Source: Monarcha castaneiventris obscurior (taxonomy: Eukaryota; Chordata; Aves; Passeriformes; Monarchidae). From it: a stretch of 64,000 nt of DNA. The stretch covers positions 13,135,501-13,199,500 of the forward strand of contig JAMPIT010000258.1 in assembly GCA_026261815.1 (NCBI GenBank). Reading direction: 5' to 3'. Every line of letters starts with the position of its first letter. The stretch's first letter is position 1. Of the stretch, positions 61,691 to 64,000 are shown one piece after another. The notes beneath the pieces are model-generated. The model was not told the origin of the DNA, did no database searches, and saw only the letters and a list, made by a program, of their open reading frames with translations. Made by a program: the position numbers and the translations under genes.

Positions 61691-64000
61691 TTTGTTTTCA
61701 GTCTAAATTCAGTTTTGATATAGGTTTAAGCAGTAATTTAGACTTAGCAGCATTGCCAGGTTGTTTCCTGAATGTTTCTATGAATTTTGGTTTCCAAAGG
61801 TTAAATTTGCAAACTCTAATTAAGCAAACTGCTAATCATTACATGTTGTTGACTTGTAGAGCAGATCCTGGACAGAATTCACTTTGCCTAAGTGCAAATA
61901 TACATATGAGAAAAGAGGTAAAGAAAAAAATCCAAGTCAATAATTCGGTGATATTTCAGCCTCTCTGCCTCTCTGTGCTTTGTCATTCAACTGCAATATG
62001 CTAACAATGCATTCCCTCACATCAAAGAATATAAAAGAATTGGTATATTTTGTAGACTTCTGAGGTGCAGAAGATTTTTGCAGTAGCTTGGGAAGGAGAA
62101 GCTCTTTAGCACAGGTGGTCCTGTACTTGTGATTTGTTGGGAGAATTTAGTGCTAAATGGTCCTCTGACTAGCACTTGTTACTACAGGTGCTACAATGAG
62201 GGGTAGGATTCAAATTAGTACATTGCCCTAAAATATAAATGATGCAAGAGCAGAGCTCAGGTGCCAAATGGGTCAGATGGATTACTCTTGATCAGCCACC
62301 TGGGTCAGGTGTCCCAGTACAGATCCATTCTTAGCTGCAAGATGTATGAGTGGAAGTTGAATTCACAGTGGAGTAGGGATCTTATGTTGCAGTGTCCTTG
62401 TCATTGTCAGCTTAATTCAGACCTGTGGCACTAAATTATTGTGATTTGTAGTATTTATGCTGGAAAACACAGATAGATGATTCAGCTTCCTGTTTCTGAA
62501 ACTGAACTCTTCAGAAACAAAAACAAAAAACCAGCTGTGTGGCTTGGAGCAGTGTGATGTTCAGTAGTCCTTAGAGTAAAAAGGAGATAAAAATACTAAT
62601 TAAGTTTTCACCTCATCTAAATTCTAGAATGAAATTGCCAGTGAAGAGCTGTTAGCTACTTTGGGGTGTCAGTGTTTCTCCTCTCCACAATTTCAGTTAC
62701 ATGGGCATAGGTCCCTAAAATGTCCAAAGGCTGTAGAATGTTCTACCAGCAATTTCAGCTCCTACTTTTCCATGTGGTGGCTGACGTAGCCACCTCGCAG
62801 GCTTGGTGCATACATGCAAGTATCCAAGGATTTGATTTTTAGGGGGAAGTCCTTTCCTGTCTTTGTATGCAGTAAAAGTAATGCAGATTCTTGGAGCAGC
62901 ACATGCTGTTCAAAAATACAAATCAAGGTGGCTCTTTTCAAGCCAATTTGGCACTTCAGAACAGCAGCAACTTTTACTGCTTTGGTGTTCCTTTTTTTTT
63001 TTTTTTTTTTTTTTTTTGACATGTGCATCTGTCACACGAAAGAAGTTGCTGAGTTCTCAGGCTCATCAAGCTTTTAGAGATTTTGCCATCCATTATATCT
63101 CTACATAATAAGTGAGATGTAAGTGCTAAGTTTGGATCATGGTACCAAACATAACTGATAGTAGCCCTGGGGCCATCCGCTGACTTTAGCTAAATTTAAA
63201 ACTTTCATTCATAAATGCAGATTAGGAGAGCACCCAGATCGTTACAGCACAGCGGCAGTCCCAGCACACAAATGTGTGCATGCATGCACACACCATTAAA
63301 AGGTAACCTCTAACTCAGGGAAGTGTTGTGCTCAAAAGCCTCTAAAGGTTCGCTGGCACAATCCCTCTGATTGTAGAGCTGAGTATCTGCCATAGTGCTT
63401 TATCCAGCCACTCCAGGGGAATCTCAAATGCATGCGGAAAATGTCTGCCTTCACCTAACATTCTTACTGCATTCACTAAATGAAAATGAGGATATTCAGT
63501 CCTAAACAAAGCATTTTCTTTTTTTATAAAGAAATCAAAACCAGTTGCAATTAAATAGCAAACAAAGGAAGAACTGGAATCCATAAAACATCAGGGGCAA
63601 TATTTAAAGCAACCAAACTAAAATCAGTTCAGCATTTCTCTGCTGTATTTATATACAAGTGCACTTATTTTTAAAGTACCCTAACACTTAATTTTGCTTT
63701 CAGTTGTATTTTTTTATTTGGATTACATATGGTATTGTGATAGGATGTATCAGAAAGCCATAAAGTGTTCTTGCCTGTAAAAGCAATGTCCTTTCTTGTT
63801 AATGCCAAGAATTCTTTTCCCAAAACACTCATTCCCTGCTCAAGACACTGTAGCTGCTAATGAGGAAAACACTGCAAGTACCTCATTCAAATGTTTTCTT
63901 TTGTTTATCTACAGGGAGTTTACTCTGTAATAGTGAAGAATCCCTGAGTATGAATGAGTCTGAAAGTACTCATATTCTGCCAAGAATAAAGTTGTAAAGC
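61691..64000. other. Noncoding after the long CR1 relic
   Basis: Contains the poly-T run at 62991 and, at the very end, an acceptor followed by a short frame and AATAAA (see findings). Nothing else recognised. Confidence 0.5.
62991..63017. repeat. Poly-T homopolymer of about 27 bases
   Basis: A pure T run. No recognisable retroelement 3' end adjoins it on the minus strand. Confidence 0.9.

Noticed and set aside
1..64000. CRISPR arrays, prophage, operons, bacterial promoters, rRNA
   Set aside because: Nothing of the kind is present; sequence character is vertebrate nuclear DNA.

Overview
The window looks like vertebrate nuclear DNA, most likely from a bird. It is AT-rich and CpG-poor. It carries two decayed CR1 retrotransposon fragments, copies of the old amniote palindromic repeats with the core 'cccattga..tcaatggg', a (TG)n microsatellite, and several strand-biased A/C (or T/G) tracts like those common in songbird genomes. 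There are no operons, ribosome binding sites or long coding frames. Almost every open frame here has the length expected by chance in AT-rich sequence.

The best-supported gene is on the minus strand, about 30.47 to 29.33 kb. Three exons (30472-30378, 30016-29898, 29546-29332) are separated by two introns of about 350-360 bp. They join in compatible phases into one frame of 142 residues that ends in a single transmembrane helix and a 20-residue tail, as in a tail-anchored membrane protein. No single open frame reveals it. I do not recognise the family, and the 5' end is not settled. Possible upstream exons lie at 44.35, 45.8 and 47.35 kb.

Region by region: 1-4.8 kb is noncoding with one doubtful microexon. 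4.8-5.15 kb holds palindromic repeat copies overlapping a splice-bounded minus-strand frame. 5.8-6.4 kb is a possible conserved regulatory element. 8.4, 9.7 and 12.6 kb hold minus-strand exon candidates that could chain to the one at 4.9 kb. 12.8-25.3 kb is noncoding, with a possible regulatory element at 24.66-25.10 kb. 25.3-25.5 kb is an isolated minus-strand exon-like frame. 28.4-30.5 kb is the tail-anchored gene. 30.5-53.4 kb is intronic or intergenic, with scattered exon candidates. 53.46-53.96 kb is a CR1 fragment on the minus strand. About 54.9 kb is a tRNA-like pol III promoter relic. About 59.4-61.7 kb is a long CR1 relic on the plus strand. The last 2 kb are noncoding.

The window therefore reads as introns and intergenic DNA of a gene-poor avian region with at least one compact gene end. 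All exon calls rest on splice signals, open frames and phase matching by eye, with no alignment or transcript support.
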